Shown here in pieces: positions 8,475-17,526 of a stretch of DNA of 64,000 nt; positions within the stretch are counted from its first letter, which is position 1, and each line of letters begins with the position of its first letter. Both the position numbers and the translations under genes were made by a program. The notes beneath the pieces were generated by a model that ran no database searches, was not told the origin of the DNA, and was given only the letters and a program-made list of their open reading frames with translations. Source of the DNA: Clostridium sp. M62/1 (GTDB lineage: Bacteria; Bacillota; Clostridia; Lachnospirales; Lachnospiraceae); NCBI RefSeq assembly GCF_020736365.1, contig NZ_CP085988.1:2424001-2488000 (forward strand), written 5' to 3'.

Positions 8475-9578
8475 TTAAACCTCGCTGCCGGAGCTGAAGT
8501 TTTTTCTCGCCCACTCTTCCATCTGACTGAGAAGCTCCTTATTTTCCTCACGGCGCTTCACTGCCACCCGGAAAAAGGAGTCATCCAGCCCCCGGTAGCT
8601 GGCGCAGGAGCGGATCAGGATGCCTCTCCCGGAGAGGAATTTCTTTAAATCCTCCTGGCCGGATAGTTCCTTTCCCTTCTGCCCCACAGAGAACAGAAGA
8701 TAGTTGGCCATGGAAGGCCAGACACGAAAGCCGAGACGTGAAAGCCCGTCACTTAAAAATTTCCGCTCCCGAGCGATCAGCTCTCTGGCCTGTTCCAGAA
8801 AGTCCCTACGGGAGAGGGCGGCAATTCCGGCTTTCTGGGCAATTCCCGACACGCTCCAGGGCTGTCTGACAGCTGCAAGGCGTTCCAGCAATCCCGTATC
8901 TGCGCACATGGCATAGCCCAGCCTGAGCCCGGCCATCCCGTACGTCTTTGTAAAAGCGTTCAGAAGAAACAGGTTTCTGTACCGGCCAAGCTTTCCCGCC
9001 ATGGTAAATCCTTCCGGCCTTTCCAGAAAGCCGTTAAAGCACTCATCCACTGCAAGGAGAGCATGATGGTTCCGGCAGATTCCGGCAAAGACTTCCAGCT
9101 CCTCTGACGAGAGGGCCATTCCCGTAGGATTGTTGGGATTTCCCAGAAAAACCAGGTCGGCGCCGCCGACTCTCTCCAGTTTCCTCTCAAGGCAGCGGGC
9201 ATCAGGAAGCCAGTTTTCCTCAGGCCGCAGGGGAATCTGGATGATCTCACAGCCCTTCAGGGAAAGAGCAGCCTCATACTCGGAAAAGCAGGGGGCAAAC
9301 AGAACGGCCCGGCGGGGCCTTAGAGCCTCGGCAAGGCCGAAAATCAAATCGGCCGCCCCGTTTCCGCAGAGAATCCAGTCCTCGGGAAGGCCGTGGAAGG
9401 CCGCCAGAGCTTTCCTGAGGCCTCTGCACTGGCTGTCCGGATAGAGAAGAATTTCCTCCCTGCTGGACGCCACCGCCTCTATGACCTCCCGCGGTGTGCC
9501 CAGCGGATTGGTGTTTACAGAAAAATCGATTCGGATGTGCTCTGAGCCGTAAATGTCACCGCCGTGAGAATAAACCAT
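8475..9578 (-). CDS. cobD: Threonine-phosphate decarboxylase (CobD, aminotransferase fold)
   Basis: 367 aa, PLP enzyme related to histidinol-phosphate aminotransferase. It makes (R)-1-amino-2-propanol phosphate, the linker that CbiB attaches to cobyric acid. Visible are DFSVNTNPLG at the N-terminus, GNGAADLIF, GNPNNPTG, AVDECF with the PLP-ring Asp (about 178), and the Schiff-base Lys211 in NAFTKTYGMAGLRLGY. A homologous aminotransferase cannot be excluded by motif alone, but the HGGDIYG start and the location next to cbiB and cbiP make CobD the natural call. Start set by CAGGAGGAATC. The 98-bp gap upstream holds near repeats of CAGTCTTTTTCT. Confidence 0.93.
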   Translation of the reverse strand: MVYSHGGDIYGSEHIRIDFSVNTNPLGTPREVIEAVASSREEILLYPDSQCRGLRKALAAFHGLPEDWILCGNGAADLIFGLAEALRPRRAVLFAPCFSEYEAALSLKGCEIIQIPLRPEENWLPDARCLERKLERVGGADLVFLGNPNNPTGMALSSEELEVFAGICRNHHALLAVDECFNGFLERPEGFTMAGKLGRYRNLFLLNAFTKTYGMAGLRLGYAMCADTGLLERLAAVRQPWSVSGIAQKAGIAALSRRDFLEQARELIARERKFLSDGLSRLGFRVWPSMANYLLFSVGQKGKELSGQEDLKKFLSGRGILIRSCASYRGLDDSFFRVAVKRREENKELLSQMEEWARKNFSSGSEV

Positions 9579-9676
9579 GTATGATTCCTCCTGTTTCTTT
9601 CAGCCTGTTTCTATCAGTCTTTTTCTTCCAGTCTTTTTCTGTCTGTTTCGCCCCTTCGCGCCTTTCCCCTCTTTTC

Positions 9677-10678
9677 CTATCTCCCAAGCCAGAATGCGGC
9701 CGCAGCCCCTGCTGCTGCCATCATAACTGCAGTTCCATACATCAGCCTGTTTGCCCTTTTGATATCCTCCCACTCTACCTTCCTCTTCTCATCCCCGATA
9801 AAGGGTTTTTCGAAACGTCTCCCAAAGTACCAGGCAGGTCCTGCCAGACGCACCCCCAGGGCGCCGGCGCAGACGGCCTCTGTCTGGGCGGAATTGGGGC
9901 TTTTGTGGTTTCTCCGATCACGGAGCCAGATCCTCGCCGCCCCCTTCCCGTCCATCCCGAGAAGAAAGGAGGCGCCAATCATCAGAAGCGCCGAAAGTCT
10001 CGCCGGGATCAGGTTTGCCAGATCGTCGAGCCTTGCCGCAGCCCTGCCGAAATACAGATACCTCTCATTTCTGTATCCCACCATAGAATCCATGGTATTG
10101 ACGGCCTTGTACATCCATCCAAGGACCGGGCCTCCCAGAAACAGATAGAACAGAGGCGCGATTACCCCGTCCGAGGTATTCTCAGCCACAGTTTCCACTG
10201 CCGCCTTCGCAATTCCCTCCCCGTCAAGGCCGGCTGTATCACGCCCGACGATCATGGACACATTCCGCCGGGCCTCCTGTATATCTCCCTTCCTCAGAGA
10301 ATCGCAGACCTTCATACTCTCGTCACGCAGGGATCTGGCAGCGAGAAGGTAGTAGCACATGACGGCCCCGCAGAGGAACTCTCCCCCCGGCCCAAAAAGA
10401 AAGCGGGCCGCCCGAAGAAGGGTCAGACTCACTCCCCCGGTCACCAGGACAACCCCTCCGGCAAGAATACTTCCGCCTATGAGCTCTCCTCTCTTTCCCT
10501 CCGGAAAGATTCTGCGAAGCCATCCCTCCATCCATCCGATGAGAGAGCCCAGCGCCCTGACCGGATGAGGCATCGAATGGGGATCTCCGAAGAGAAAATC
10601 CAGCAGAAAACCAGCCAAAGCGGCCGCAGCGTAACTTGTCATTTCTTGTGTCAATTCTTTTGTCCTCCCGTCTGTCAT
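9677..10678 (-). CDS. cbiB: Adenosylcobinamide-phosphate synthase (CbiB)
   Basis: About 320-333 aa integral membrane protein. It joins aminopropanol phosphate to adenosylcobyric acid. Family marks are LDFLFGDPHSMPHPVRALG at the N-terminus, ETVAENTSDGVIAPLFY and MDSMVGYRNERYLYFGRAAARLDD in the centre, and several membrane spans. The first ATG (10678) has a weak ribosome site; ATG 10642, or a TTG 12 bases further upstream that follows GGGAGG at good spacing, would match the family start better, so the first 12 residues are uncertain. Lies directly after the cobU-like gene. Confidence 0.94.
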   Translation of the reverse strand: MTDGRTKELTQEMTSYAAAALAGFLLDFLFGDPHSMPHPVRALGSLIGWMEGWLRRIFPEGKRGELIGGSILAGGVVLVTGGVSLTLLRAARFLFGPGGEFLCGAVMCYYLLAARSLRDESMKVCDSLRKGDIQEARRNVSMIVGRDTAGLDGEGIAKAAVETVAENTSDGVIAPLFYLFLGGPVLGWMYKAVNTMDSMVGYRNERYLYFGRAAARLDDLANLIPARLSALLMIGASFLLGMDGKGAARIWLRDRRNHKSPNSAQTEAVCAGALGVRLAGPAWYFGRRFEKPFIGDEKRKVEWEDIKRANRLMYGTAVMMAAAGAAAAFWLGR

Positions 10679-10702
10679 CTTCCCGGCTGGTGCTTCCCTT
10701 AC

Positions 10703-11149
10703 TTATTTCAGCCGCATCTCCAGCCCGCAGAGAATCCGGTAAACCTCCCTGGCCTGGGCCGCAGCCCTCTGGCAGAAGCGCCCCTCCCGCTCTCTGTAAT
10801 CCCTCTCAAACGGGTCCAGAGGCACAATCCCGCAGCCAATTTCATCAGCCGTCAGAACCCTATCCCTTCCCTCTGCCTTCTCCCGCGCTTCCATCTGCAA
10901 AAGAAAGGCGCTGCCGAAATCCTCCGGATTTTCAGTTTCTCTCATGAGATACTCAAACAGCTTTTCCAAATGCAGAATCACATCGGCAGAGAGGAGGGCC
11001 TCATAAAGCTCCTCCACGCCGCCGAAGCCTCTCTCCTCCATCATCCTTCCATCCAGCACAGAACTGCTCTCCATCCCGTTTACCCGGTTAAAATGTCTGA
11101 GGGCCGCCCTGCTTTTTCCCTGATGGCTTCCGCCGACAATCAAAATCAC
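10703..11149 (-). CDS. CobU-family P-loop protein (second, shorter paralogue)
   Basis: 148 aa. The N-terminus MILIVGGSHQGKSRAAL is a P-loop like that of CobU, and LTADEIGCGIVP resembles the CobU segment around its V-T-N-E motif. The HRxRR-type motif that carries the guanylylated His in CobU is not present, and the protein is about 45 residues shorter than the complete CobU at 12004-12591. It may be a kinase only, or have another nucleotide-dependent role in cobamide assembly. It sits between cobS and cbiB, so a role in nucleotide-loop assembly is likely from context. Confidence 0.8.
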   Translation of the reverse strand: MILIVGGSHQGKSRAALRHFNRVNGMESSSVLDGRMMEERGFGGVEELYEALLSADVILHLEKLFEYLMRETENPEDFGSAFLLQMEAREKAEGRDRVLTADEIGCGIVPLDPFERDYREREGRFCQRAAAQAREVYRILCGLEMRLK

Positions 11150-11182
11150 TGCTCATCCTCCTCTCCTTCCTTTCCATCTGTC

Positions 11183-12007
11183 CTACGCAGGATAAAGCCA
11201 CCCGCACAGGACGCACACGGCCAGCAGAAAAAGCTCGCAGACCTGCAGGAAATATCCCGCCAGATCCCCGGTGATTCCGCCAAATTCCCTGCAGGCCATC
11301 CTGTAATACCAGGCGAACACGGCCCCTGCTGCCAGAATACACAGCCAGCCCGGCAGAATGCTTCCAAAGAGCACTTTTCCCATGGCGAGAAAATAGGCGG
11401 CCCCCGCCATCAGGTAAAGTGCCATCAGCAGCCTGACCGTCCGTTTCAGAGCCACCTGGGAAAAGGAGGCCGCCAGCCCGTCCTTCTTCGCCATGGGAAA
11501 GGACACAACTGACATTCCGCTCAGCGCCCGCTCCGTCAGAAATGCACCGGAAAATAAGAGAACGCTTCTCTGATCCAGCTCTGAAAACAGGGCCGCGTAA
11601 AAGAGCAGGTAGGTGCCGCAGCCGATAACGGCGAAGGCTCCTGCCCTGGGATCCTTTAAAATTTCCAGCTTTTTTTCCTTCGGCAGAAAGGATCTTCTGG
11701 CATCCGTCGTATCCAGAAATCCATCCATATGGATTCCCCCTGTCATAAAAAGCGGCAGCGCCGTACCGGTCAGGGCTGTCCACAAGGTTCCCGCTCCCAG
11801 CCCCTCTGACAGATAAAAAAACGCCCCGATTAAGCCTCCGATCAGAACGCCGATCAGGGGAAAAAAGCACATGGTATACCGCATCCGCTCCTTTGTCCAC
11901 TGAATCTGAGGCATGGGAACCCTCGAATACATGGACCAGGCAATTATGAAACTTCCCAGCAGGTCTTTAAGCCCTCCTGCCGGCCTTCTGCCCCTCTCAT
12001 TTTTCAT
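11183..12007 (-). CDS. cobS: Adenosylcobinamide-GDP ribazoletransferase (cobalamin synthase)
   Basis: 274 aa polytopic membrane protein. It joins adenosylcobinamide-GDP and alpha-ribazole (phosphate). Typical features are the N-terminal FIIAWSMYSRVPMP, the acidic MTGGIHMDGFLDTTDA metal site, LKDPRAGAFAVIG, and five to six membrane spans. The ATG at 12005-12007 overlaps the cobU stop (ATGA) and has GGGAGG 9 bp upstream; the longer frame upstream is antisense to nothing but overlaps cobU and lacks support. Confidence 0.95.
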   Translation of the reverse strand: MKNERGRRPAGGLKDLLGSFIIAWSMYSRVPMPQIQWTKERMRYTMCFFPLIGVLIGGLIGAFFYLSEGLGAGTLWTALTGTALPLFMTGGIHMDGFLDTTDARRSFLPKEKKLEILKDPRAGAFAVIGCGTYLLFYAALFSELDQRSVLLFSGAFLTERALSGMSVVSFPMAKKDGLAASFSQVALKRTVRLLMALYLMAGAAYFLAMGKVLFGSILPGWLCILAAGAVFAWYYRMACREFGGITGDLAGYFLQVCELFLLAVCVLCGWLYPA

Positions 12008-12591
12008 TCCGGCGCACCTCCCTTCTGCCCTGTCCTCTGTCCTTCGCTCTGCCCTTTCCTGCCGCCATTTTCCTGCTTCCACAGAATGGGGAGTCCGTAC
12101 ACCACCTCTGTCACTGTCTGCGCCTGCCCGGCCAGAAAGCAGTTCACCTCTCCCAGAAGCCGCCTGTACCGCTCCGTCTCCTCTCCGTAAAAACGCCCGT
12201 CCGAGCAGATTTCATTTGTCACCACAATGAGATTCCGGGAAAGATCCAGCAGATGTTCGAGCCCTCTTGTGATCCTCACAAAAGCCCCCTCCTCCTGCCT
12301 GTAAAACTCGTTGCAGACCAGGTTGGACATGCACTCTAAAAGAATCGTCGCCTCCCCCTTCTCCCATCCGTCAGGAAGCTCAAACTGTTCCAGATCCGAG
12401 AATACCTCTTCCGTTCTGAACTGCTTTCCCTCCCGCATCCGGCGGTGGCGTCTGACTCTCTCTCTTCCCTCCTCATCCCAGACCATCATAGTGGCCAGGT
12501 ACAGCTTTCTCCCCGGCTCCGCCTGAAGGGCCAGCCCTTCCGCATATTCCGACTTTCCGCTTCCGCTTCCTCCCGTTACAACTGCAAGCAC
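12004..12591 (-). CDS. cobU: Adenosylcobinamide kinase / adenosylcobinamide-phosphate guanylyltransferase
   Basis: 195 aa. It phosphorylates and then guanylylates adenosylcobinamide. The P-loop VTGGSGSGKSEYAE stands at the N-terminus, followed by RVRRHRRMREGKQFRTEE with the guanylylated His, LLECMSNLV, and VVTNEIC...LLGEVNCFLA. It starts at GTG with AGGAG 9 bp upstream. The C-terminal tail is Gly/Gln/Lys-rich (GGRKGQSEGQRTGQKGG) and looks like expanded low complexity. Coupled to cobS by an ATGA overlap. Confidence 0.95.
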   Translation of the reverse strand: MLAVVTGGSGSGKSEYAEGLALQAEPGRKLYLATMMVWDEEGRERVRRHRRMREGKQFRTEEVFSDLEQFELPDGWEKGEATILLECMSNLVCNEFYRQEEGAFVRITRGLEHLLDLSRNLIVVTNEICSDGRFYGEETERYRRLLGEVNCFLAGQAQTVTEVVYGLPILWKQENGGRKGQSEGQRTGQKGGAPE

Positions 12592-12599
12592 AGCCCTCT

Positions 12600-12726
12600 C
12601 TCCTCTCTAAGAAACCGCTGTCTCTCCGGATTTCTCTTCTGTGTACATCTTTCTCTTCTGCGTACGCCTTCTCTTTTTCTGCCGGCCATCCATCTGCCCG
12701 GGGCTTTTAAGTCTCAGAAGCTCCTC
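12600..12726. repeat. Short degenerate repeats between cobT and cobU
   Basis: The gap contains near copies of TTTCTCTTCTGYGTAC (around 12630-12665) and related pyrimidine-rich units on the plus strand. No gene or terminator was seen. Confidence 0.5.
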
Positions 12727-13887
12727 CTAGGAGAGGGGCCTATACTCCTCAATTTCAATCTCATGGAAGGTACTCATTTCCCGGTAAATGCGAAGAGCCA
12801 TGTCGAGAAGGGGCATCACTGCTACCGCTCCCGTCCCTTCTCCCAGGCACATGCCGGCAGCGATAGCCGGGCGGCAGCCAAGCTCCCTCAAAATCAGCTC
12901 ACCGGCCGGCTCCGAGGAGACATGGGAGGCCAGCATATAGCCGGAAGATAAGCTGCAGATCCTCTGGGCCATCAGGGCGGCCGCTCCGGAAATAAAGCCG
13001 TCAATCAGCACCGGCACGCGGCACAGAGCGCCGCCCAGGAAAACGCCGGCAAGTCCTGCCAGATCAAGGCCTCCCACCTTTGAAAGAATATCAATCCCGT
13101 CCTTTGGGTCAGGGCGGCGGAGCATAATTCCTCTTCGGATTACAGATATCTTTTTCAGAAGGCCGTTGCTGTCAAGCCCTGCCCCTCTCCCCGTTACCAG
13201 GAAGGGATCCACTTCCAGGGCAGCAGCCACTGCCGCACTGCTGGTAGTTGTATTCCCGATTCCCATCTCTCCGGTGGCAATCAGCCCGTAGCCTCTTTTT
13301 TTCAGCTCCTCTGTAAGCTCAATTCCCGTTTTGAGGGCCAGGAGCACCTCGCGCCTGGTCAGAGCCGGCTCCTTCAGGAAATTCCTGGTCCCTCTCCTGA
13401 TTTTTCTGTCAAGGAGGGGGAAACATTCTCCCAGAGGGCCCAAATCCATCTCCACGCCGATGTCCACCGGAAACACATCTGCTCCTGCCTGCTGTGCCAT
13501 CAGACAGGCACAGCTCTCCCCTCTGGTGAAGTTGGCGGTCACCACAGCTGTCACCTCTTTTCCGGTCTGGCTGATTCCTTCCTCCACAATCCCGTTGTCT
13601 GCGCACATGATGATTAACGCCCTTTTCCCAAAGTCCACCTGCGGCGTCCCCGTAATCTCCGCTATGCGGACAATGTCATCCTCCAGGACTCCCAGGCTTC
13701 TCAGGGGCTTTGCCACGCTGTCAAAGCGTTTTTGGGCCTTAAGCCCTGCCTCCCTGTCCGGCTCACTGATTTTTGCAAGCCGGCCCAGAAGCCAATTCGT
13801 CAGTTCTCTCTCTTCCAGCTTCTCCTGTTCCTCTGTCACCGCAAAATCTTCCTCTCTGCTGCCTGAAGCAGCCATTTTTTCAGCCAT
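12727..13887 (-). CDS. cobT: Nicotinate-nucleotide-dimethylbenzimidazole phosphoribosyltransferase
   Basis: 386 aa. It activates the lower-ligand base to its alpha-ribotide. Clear motifs are PLRSLGVLEDDIVRIA, MCADNGIVEEGIS, the GEMGIGNTTTSSAA phosphate-binding segment, and the C-terminal catalytic Glu in MCLGEGTGA. The N-terminal 25 residues are extra and charged; the first ATG lies 52 bp inside cbiA, the second (13873-13875) is also possible. The reading frame itself is certain. No dimethylbenzimidazole-synthesis genes (bza, bluB) are seen nearby, so the lower base is made elsewhere or salvaged. Confidence 0.95.
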   Translation of the reverse strand: MAEKMAASGSREEDFAVTEEQEKLEERELTNWLLGRLAKISEPDREAGLKAQKRFDSVAKPLRSLGVLEDDIVRIAEITGTPQVDFGKRALIIMCADNGIVEEGISQTGKEVTAVVTANFTRGESCACLMAQQAGADVFPVDIGVEMDLGPLGECFPLLDRKIRRGTRNFLKEPALTRREVLLALKTGIELTEELKKRGYGLIATGEMGIGNTTTSSAAVAAALEVDPFLVTGRGAGLDSNGLLKKISVIRRGIMLRRPDPKDGIDILSKVGGLDLAGLAGVFLGGALCRVPVLIDGFISGAAALMAQRICSLSSGYMLASHVSSEPAGELILRELGCRPAIAAGMCLGEGTGAVAVMPLLDMALRIYREMSTFHEIEIEEYRPLS

Positions 13888-15191
13888 CCTTCATTGGACG
13901 GGTAATACAGGTGGGGAAATCCGCACAGCAGCGTGTCCGTCTGCACCATACAGCGCCAGCTCCTGTCGGACAGGGGCTTTCTGGCAATCCAGTCGCCGCC
14001 CTCCAGCTGTGTTTCCCAGTAATGAAATTCGTGTCCCTTTATCGTCTCTCCATCCGGCCCTTCCAGTTCGATGTATCCGAACCGTGAAAGCCGATTCGTC
14101 CGGTATGCACTGGCATCCACAAGCCCTGCCAGCTCATACTCCTTTCCGTCTGCCCCCTCTAAAAGACGGTGGAGATAAAGAAATCCTCCGCACTCTGCAA
14201 GAATCTGTTTTCCTCTCCTGTAGGCCTGCCTGACGGAGTTTAACATCTGCCTGTTTTCCGAGAGCTCCTTTGCAAAATTTTCCGGATATCCGCCCCCGAA
14301 CAGGTAACCGTCGGCCTCGGGAAGCTCCCGATCCGAAAGAGGGCTGAAAAATACAAGCTCTGCCCCCAGCTCTTCCATGAGTCTCAGATTTTCCTGGTAG
14401 TAAAAGCAGAATGCCTGATCTCTTGCCACTCCGATACGAACCCTGCAGACAGCACTGGAAACAGCCCTGAGAACGGACGGCGTCCCGGCTGGCTTTCTGT
14501 CTCTTCTCCCCCTCCGGGCCAGGGCAATTAACCCCTCCATATCGAGGCTCTCCTCCATCTGCTCAGCTAACCTCCCGATCCGTTCCCTGAGTCCCTCAAT
14601 CTCTCCCGGAAGCATCAGGCCCAGATGGCGGCTTTCAATCACACAGTCCCTCATTTCGGGAAGATACCCGTAAACAGGAACACCTGCCTTCTCAAGTACA
14701 GGCCTCAGCCTGCCGTAAAGCATAGGAGAGATTCTGTTTAAAATCACTCCCTCTATCCCGCTGTCCTCCGCAAATGAGACAAAGCCCCTGATAAGGGCTG
14801 CCAGAGAAACGCTTGCTCCCCGACAGTCTACCACCAGAACGGTGGGGGTGCCGGTGATGGTGGAGATATCCCAGGCGCTGCCCTCTGACGAGACCGCACC
14901 GATTCCGTCATAGTAGCCCATCACTCCCTCTATCACGGCAAAATCAGCCCCTGTTTCCCTCATTCTTCCGGCAAACATCTGTCTGACCCCTTCTTTGCCG
15001 AGAAAAAAGCTGTCCAGGTTTCCGCCGGGAATTCCCAGCACATACTGATGGAACATGGGGTCAATATAGTCGGGTCCGCATTTAAAGGCTGCAGGATGAA
15101 GTCCCCGCCGCTTCAGAGCTTCCAGAAAGCCGCAGGTGATCAGAGTTTTTCCGCTTCCGCTTTTGGGCGCGGCAAAAAGAATCCCTCTCAT
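13836..15191 (-). CDS. cbiA: Cobyrinate a,c-diamide synthase
   Basis: 451 aa. It amidates the a and c carboxylates with glutamine and ATP. N-terminal P-loop FAAPKSGSGKTLITCG, FKCGPDYIDPMFH, then the amidotransferase half with FGGGYPENFAKEL, the Cys of ILAECGGFLYLH and GHEFHYW. The ATG overlaps the cbiT stop (ATGA), so start and coupling are clear. The end overlaps the cobT frame. Confidence 0.97.
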   Translation of the reverse strand: MRGILFAAPKSGSGKTLITCGFLEALKRRGLHPAAFKCGPDYIDPMFHQYVLGIPGGNLDSFFLGKEGVRQMFAGRMRETGADFAVIEGVMGYYDGIGAVSSEGSAWDISTITGTPTVLVVDCRGASVSLAALIRGFVSFAEDSGIEGVILNRISPMLYGRLRPVLEKAGVPVYGYLPEMRDCVIESRHLGLMLPGEIEGLRERIGRLAEQMEESLDMEGLIALARRGRRDRKPAGTPSVLRAVSSAVCRVRIGVARDQAFCFYYQENLRLMEELGAELVFFSPLSDRELPEADGYLFGGGYPENFAKELSENRQMLNSVRQAYRRGKQILAECGGFLYLHRLLEGADGKEYELAGLVDASAYRTNRLSRFGYIELEGPDGETIKGHEFHYWETQLEGGDWIARKPLSDRSWRCMVQTDTLLCGFPHLYYPSNEGWLKKWLLQAAERKILR

Positions 15192-15787
15192 GCTTCCTTC
15201 TCCTCCCCTCCAAAGCTGATCACATAAACAGGATTCTGCCCCTGCATCAGGTGGTAGCCTCCCGCCTTTCTGGCTCTGGAAACCTGCACGGAAACGATCT
15301 CCCCATCGATGGAAAGCTCATCCAGCATGGAAATGACAGAGGCCAGAGTCTCCAGCGCAATGACATTAATCACCACCCGCATGCAGGGGTTCAGCGACAG
15401 CAGTTCCTCTACGATCTCCTTCATATTCCCGGAGCTTCCCCCGATAAAAGCGTGAGTTGCTCTTCCCTCCTGTCCTGCTTCCAGCTCCCTGCGGACGGCC
15501 GGATCTCTTAAGAGGGAGAGAGCTTCCCCTTCTTTCAGCACAATTTTCTCAGTTCCCGCCTTTTTTCTGTTTTCCTCAAACAGCCTGGCAGCCTCCGCTT
15601 TTTTCTCAAAGGCAAAGACACGCTTTACGCCCCAGACAAGGGCGGCCTCCACAGAAACAGACCCTGTCCCTGCCCCGATGTCCAGAAGAACGGAATGGGA
15701 GTCAAGCTCCAGCTTCGAGAGGGAAACGGCTCTTACCTCGCTTTTTGTCATGGGAACCTCTCCTCTGATAAACCATTCATCTCTCAT
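15188..15787 (-). CDS. cbiT: Cobalt-precorrin-6B C15-methyltransferase (decarboxylating)
   Basis: 199 aa. It methylates C15 and decarboxylates the C12 side chain, working with CbiE. The SAM site reads LLDIGAGTGSVSVEAAL, preceded by IRGEVPMTKSEVRAVSLSKL, the typical CbiT N-terminus; AFIGGSSGNMKEIV follows. The ATG at 15785-15787 has GGGAGG 6 bp upstream; the open frame extends 89 codons further but that part overlaps the end of the cbiJ-E gene and is not homologous. CbiE is fused to CbiJ here rather than to CbiT. Confidence 0.94.
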   Translation of the reverse strand: MRDEWFIRGEVPMTKSEVRAVSLSKLELDSHSVLLDIGAGTGSVSVEAALVWGVKRVFAFEKKAEAARLFEENRKKAGTEKIVLKEGEALSLLRDPAVRRELEAGQEGRATHAFIGGSSGNMKEIVEELLSLNPCMRVVINVIALETLASVISMLDELSIDGEIVSVQVSRARKAGGYHLMQGQNPVYVISFGGEEKEA

Positions 15788-15846
15788 GTCATTCCTCCCT
15801 TTCTCTCTTTCTCTCTTTCGCTTATCCGGCTGCCTGAAGCCTCTCA

Positions 15847-17526
15847 TCATCCCCCTGCCGTTTTCACTGCCAGAACCGCCAGGGAATCGGTGGAAATAAG
15901 GGTAAATTCCCCGACAGTTCCCCTTCGTATCCTCTCTTCCGGATAGGAGAGCCGTTCCCCGACGGCGGCCCGGCAGCGGGAATATCCAGCTTCTGAAAGC
16001 TGCCTGCACAGCTTTCCCGCCGTCTCGCTTCCGGACAGCAGAATGAACATCCACCGGCCTTCTGCCTGTTTTCCTCCTGAGCTTCTGTCCTGCTCCAGAC
16101 GGGAGAGCGCATTCTCCAGATCAAGCGTTCTTCCGTGCGCAGTCAAAAACAGAGCATTCTCCCATGAGATGCCCAGCCTGGAGGCCAGATAGGCCGCTGA
16201 GGAGACACCTGGCTCTGTCTCGAATGGAATATTTCTCTCTGAGAGGGCCAGCGCCAGCTTTTTTGTGCCGCTGTAAAAGCCTGTATCTCCTGAAAACAGA
16301 ACTGTCACTGTCCCTCCGCCTTCATAGTCGTCTAAAAATCGGATCACATCCTCCGGAAGATAGAGGGGCTCCATCCTGGGTTTTACTCTCTCTCTTTCTT
16401 CTGCCCTTCCCGTCATTTTCCGGCTGTTCTCAGAAGATTTATCTCCCAGCCTCTCCCACACCATCTTCGCAGCCTCCAGCATTCTGGGGGCTCCCAGCAA
16501 GACGCTGCTTTCCAGAATGGTTCTGACGCAGTTTACGGTCATCTGTTCCAGCCCTCCGGGCCCGATTCCCACAAGTGCTGCCCGAAGAGGCTGCCGGTTC
16601 TCTCTTTCTTCTCTTTCTTCTCTTTCTTCTCTTTCTACTCTTTCTGCTCGTTCTTCTCTTTTCTGTCCCGGATCGTCTCTTCTGCCTGAATACCAGCGAA
16701 GGATTTCCTCCTTAACCTCCCCGACTCCCATGCCGTCCGGCTCGTGCCTTCGTCTGATCACCACTGCAGAGGCTCCAACCCTCCCGGCCGCCGCCAGCTT
16801 CTCCTCAAAGCCTCCGTTTTTTCCAGTTTCCTTTGTCACCATCCACCTGGCATCCGTCTGCGCCATCATGGCCGCATTCAGCTCCTCCGAGAAGGGACCC
16901 TGCATACAGATCAGGTGTTTGCCGGAAATACCGAGAAGACTGCACTGCTGTACTGACTCTATCGAGGGAAGGACTCTGGCAAATACACGGCTTTCAAAGT
17001 CGGGAAGTTTCCTGAAGGTGGAAAGCTCCTTACTCCCTGTGGTCACGAAAATATTTCCCTCCGTCCCCTGAAGGAAGCGGACGGCCTCCTCCACATCGGA
17101 CACATAAACCACAGAATTCTCATCGGATTCAGGCTGCTCTTTTTCATTTACTGGCTGCTCTTTTCCGTCTGCCGGCTGCCCTTTTCCGTCTGTCGGCCTC
17201 CGGCGGCCTTCCTCCTCTTCTCTCCTCAGGCAGCGAAGGAGGACGGCATTTTCCTTCCGGCAGGCCTTTTTGATATTCTCCGTCGCCAGGAGCGCATAGG
17301 GATGGGTCGCATCCACCACCAGCTCAATTTTCTTTTCCCGGATAAAGTCCGCCATCTCTTCCTGATCCATGGGCCGTTTCATAATATGGAGGCAGGAGGC
17401 CTGCGGGAGCAGCCTGCTTCCATAGTCTGACACCACGCTGATAAAGGCGGGGATTCTGTGTTCGGCACAAAATTCTGCCAGAAGTCTGCCCTCCGTGGTT
17501 CCCCCAAAAATCAGCAGCCTACACAT
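15847..17526 (-). CDS. cbiJE: Fused cobalt-precorrin-6A reductase (CbiJ) and precorrin-7 C5-methyltransferase (CbiE)
   Basis: 559 aa, two enzymes in one chain. Residues 1 to about 280 are the CbiJ reductase (LLIFGGTTEGRLLAEF, VDATHPYA, ITVTTGSKEL-like VTTGSKELSTF, WMVTKETGKNGGFEEK). Residues about 320-559 are the CbiE methyltransferase (ALVGIGPGGLEQMT, LFSGDTGFYSG, EPGVSSAAYLASRLGI, TAHGR). Two low-complexity linkers occur: three to four copies of a 7-residue unit (ADGKEQP type, 17132-17194) inside CbiJ, and an EER-repeat (9-bp units, 16601-16660) between the domains. The 3' neighbour cbiT performs the next reaction. Start overlaps cbiH by 8 bp. Confidence 0.95.
   Translation of the reverse strand: MCRLLIFGGTTEGRLLAEFCAEHRIPAFISVVSDYGSRLLPQASCLHIMKRPMDQEEMADFIREKKIELVVDATHPYALLATENIKKACRKENAVLLRCLRREEEEGRRRPTDGKGQPADGKEQPVNEKEQPESDENSVVYVSDVEEAVRFLQGTEGNIFVTTGSKELSTFRKLPDFESRVFARVLPSIESVQQCSLLGISGKHLICMQGPFSEELNAAMMAQTDARWMVTKETGKNGGFEEKLAAAGRVGASAVVIRRRHEPDGMGVGEVKEEILRWYSGRRDDPGQKREERAERVEREEREEREERENRQPLRAALVGIGPGGLEQMTVNCVRTILESSVLLGAPRMLEAAKMVWERLGDKSSENSRKMTGRAEERERVKPRMEPLYLPEDVIRFLDDYEGGGTVTVLFSGDTGFYSGTKKLALALSERNIPFETEPGVSSAAYLASRLGISWENALFLTAHGRTLDLENALSRLEQDRSSGGKQAEGRWMFILLSGSETAGKLCRQLSEAGYSRCRAAVGERLSYPEERIRRGTVGEFTLISTDSLAVLAVKTAGG

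Noticed and set aside
9494..11512. A 672-codon open frame on the plus strand, plus other long plus-strand frames opposite the cobalamin genes
   Set aside because: They are antisense to cobD, cbiB and cobU-like/cobS, have no ribosome sites and no domain pattern. GC-rich codon use of the real genes keeps the opposite strand open.
11088..11900. 270-codon minus-strand frame overlapping cobS
   Set aside because: It is the +1 shadow of cobS and of the next gene, Arg/Gly-rich, without membrane segments or homology.
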